IMG/VR virus record: IMGVR_UViG_3300020420_000063 | Span: 1 to 23,070 of that record | DNA: 23,070 nt | From: a virus | Reading direction: 5' to 3' (one strand) | Shown: positions 22,917 to 23,070 of the stretch, one piece after another | Position numbering within the stretch: position 1 is the first letter of the stretch | How the letters are laid out: every line of letters begins with the position of its first letter | Notes under the pieces: generated by a model | Database searches by the model: none | What the model was told of the DNA's origin: nothing | What the model saw: only the letters and a program-made list of their open reading frames with translations | Position numbers and translations under genes: made by a program

Positions 22917-23070
22917 AAGAAAACGTGGATGACCACGAAGAACAGATGGCAATACTTGGCGCAGCAGTGCGTTTAGGTGTAGTTATCTGGTCAGGATTTA
23001 TTATTACCTTAAGTTATGTCGAACTGCCAATGATTAAAAAGTCAGCTACAGCAGGCGATATCACGTTCGT
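22862..23070 (+). CDS. Small membrane protein, possible holin-like (3' end outside window)
   Basis: ATG at 22862 gives at least 69 codons and is still open at the window edge. It starts MEEDKPIKGTPRSFFKKLKE, a charged amphipathic segment, then AILGAAVRLGVVIWSGFIIT and LSYVEL, a hydrophobic stretch at about residues 31-55. It is frame-shifted relative to the preceding gene and overlaps it by 55 nt. A charged N-terminus with membrane segments fits a holin or other small lysis protein, but the part seen is not enough to decide. Confidence 0.7.
   Translation, partial: MEEDKPIKGTPRSFFKKLKENVDDHEEQMAILGAAVRLGVVIWSGFIITLSYVELPMIKKSATAGDITF

Overview
The window is part of the genome of a T7-like cyanophage (a cyanopodovirus that infects marine Prochlorococcus or Synechococcus). 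Two things show this. The left edge carries the 3' end of psbA, which encodes the photosystem II D1 protein. After it come the T7 virion genes in exact T7 order: capsid (gp10), tail tubular A (gp11), tail tubular B (gp12), internal virion proteins (gp13, gp14, gp15, gp16) and tail fibre (gp17). Every supported gene is on the + strand. Spacing is very tight, with many 1-70 nt overlaps and stop codons that abut starts. I see no tRNA, rRNA, CRISPR array, integrase or insertion sequence.

Layout. 1-399: end of psbA. 400-488: a small inverted-repeat cluster. 489-1106: a 2-oxoglutarate/Fe(II) oxygenase-like gene. 1148-1605: three tiny, very basic genes (80, 20 and 49 aa). 1606-1793: a hairpin-rich leader without an obvious gene. 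1794-2939: major capsid protein, closed by a strong intrinsic terminator whose U-tract runs straight into the next start codon. 2979-13737: tail tube and nozzle proteins, then the internal core proteins that make up the T7-type ejectosome. 13766-21014: a three-gene adsorption module. It holds a 1417-aa repeat-rich fibre with a T7-type N-terminal anchor and an embedded cupredoxin-like domain, a 555-aa fibre or spike ending in a self-cleaving S74 chaperone domain, and a 448-aa glycine-rich adhesin. 21020-23070: small accessory genes. These are an unidentified protein just behind the adhesin, a second 2OG/Fe(II) oxygenase, a 48-aa cysteine-rich zinc-ribbon-like protein, a 133-aa protein with a ParB-like G-x-H-R box, and two overlapping single-membrane-segment proteins that might belong to the lysis functions. 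The last one runs off the window.

How it works together. D1 keeps host photosynthesis running during infection. The capsid, tail and core proteins form the particle. Fibre, spike and adhesin very likely decide host range. The accessory oxygenases have no identifiable substrate. The most unusual features are the cupredoxin-like domain with an amicyanin-like ligand set inside the long tail fibre, the structured RNA leader before the capsid gene, competing hairpins after psbA, a 47-residue repeat shared between adjacent fibre genes, and a six-cysteine island inside the glycine-rich adhesin.
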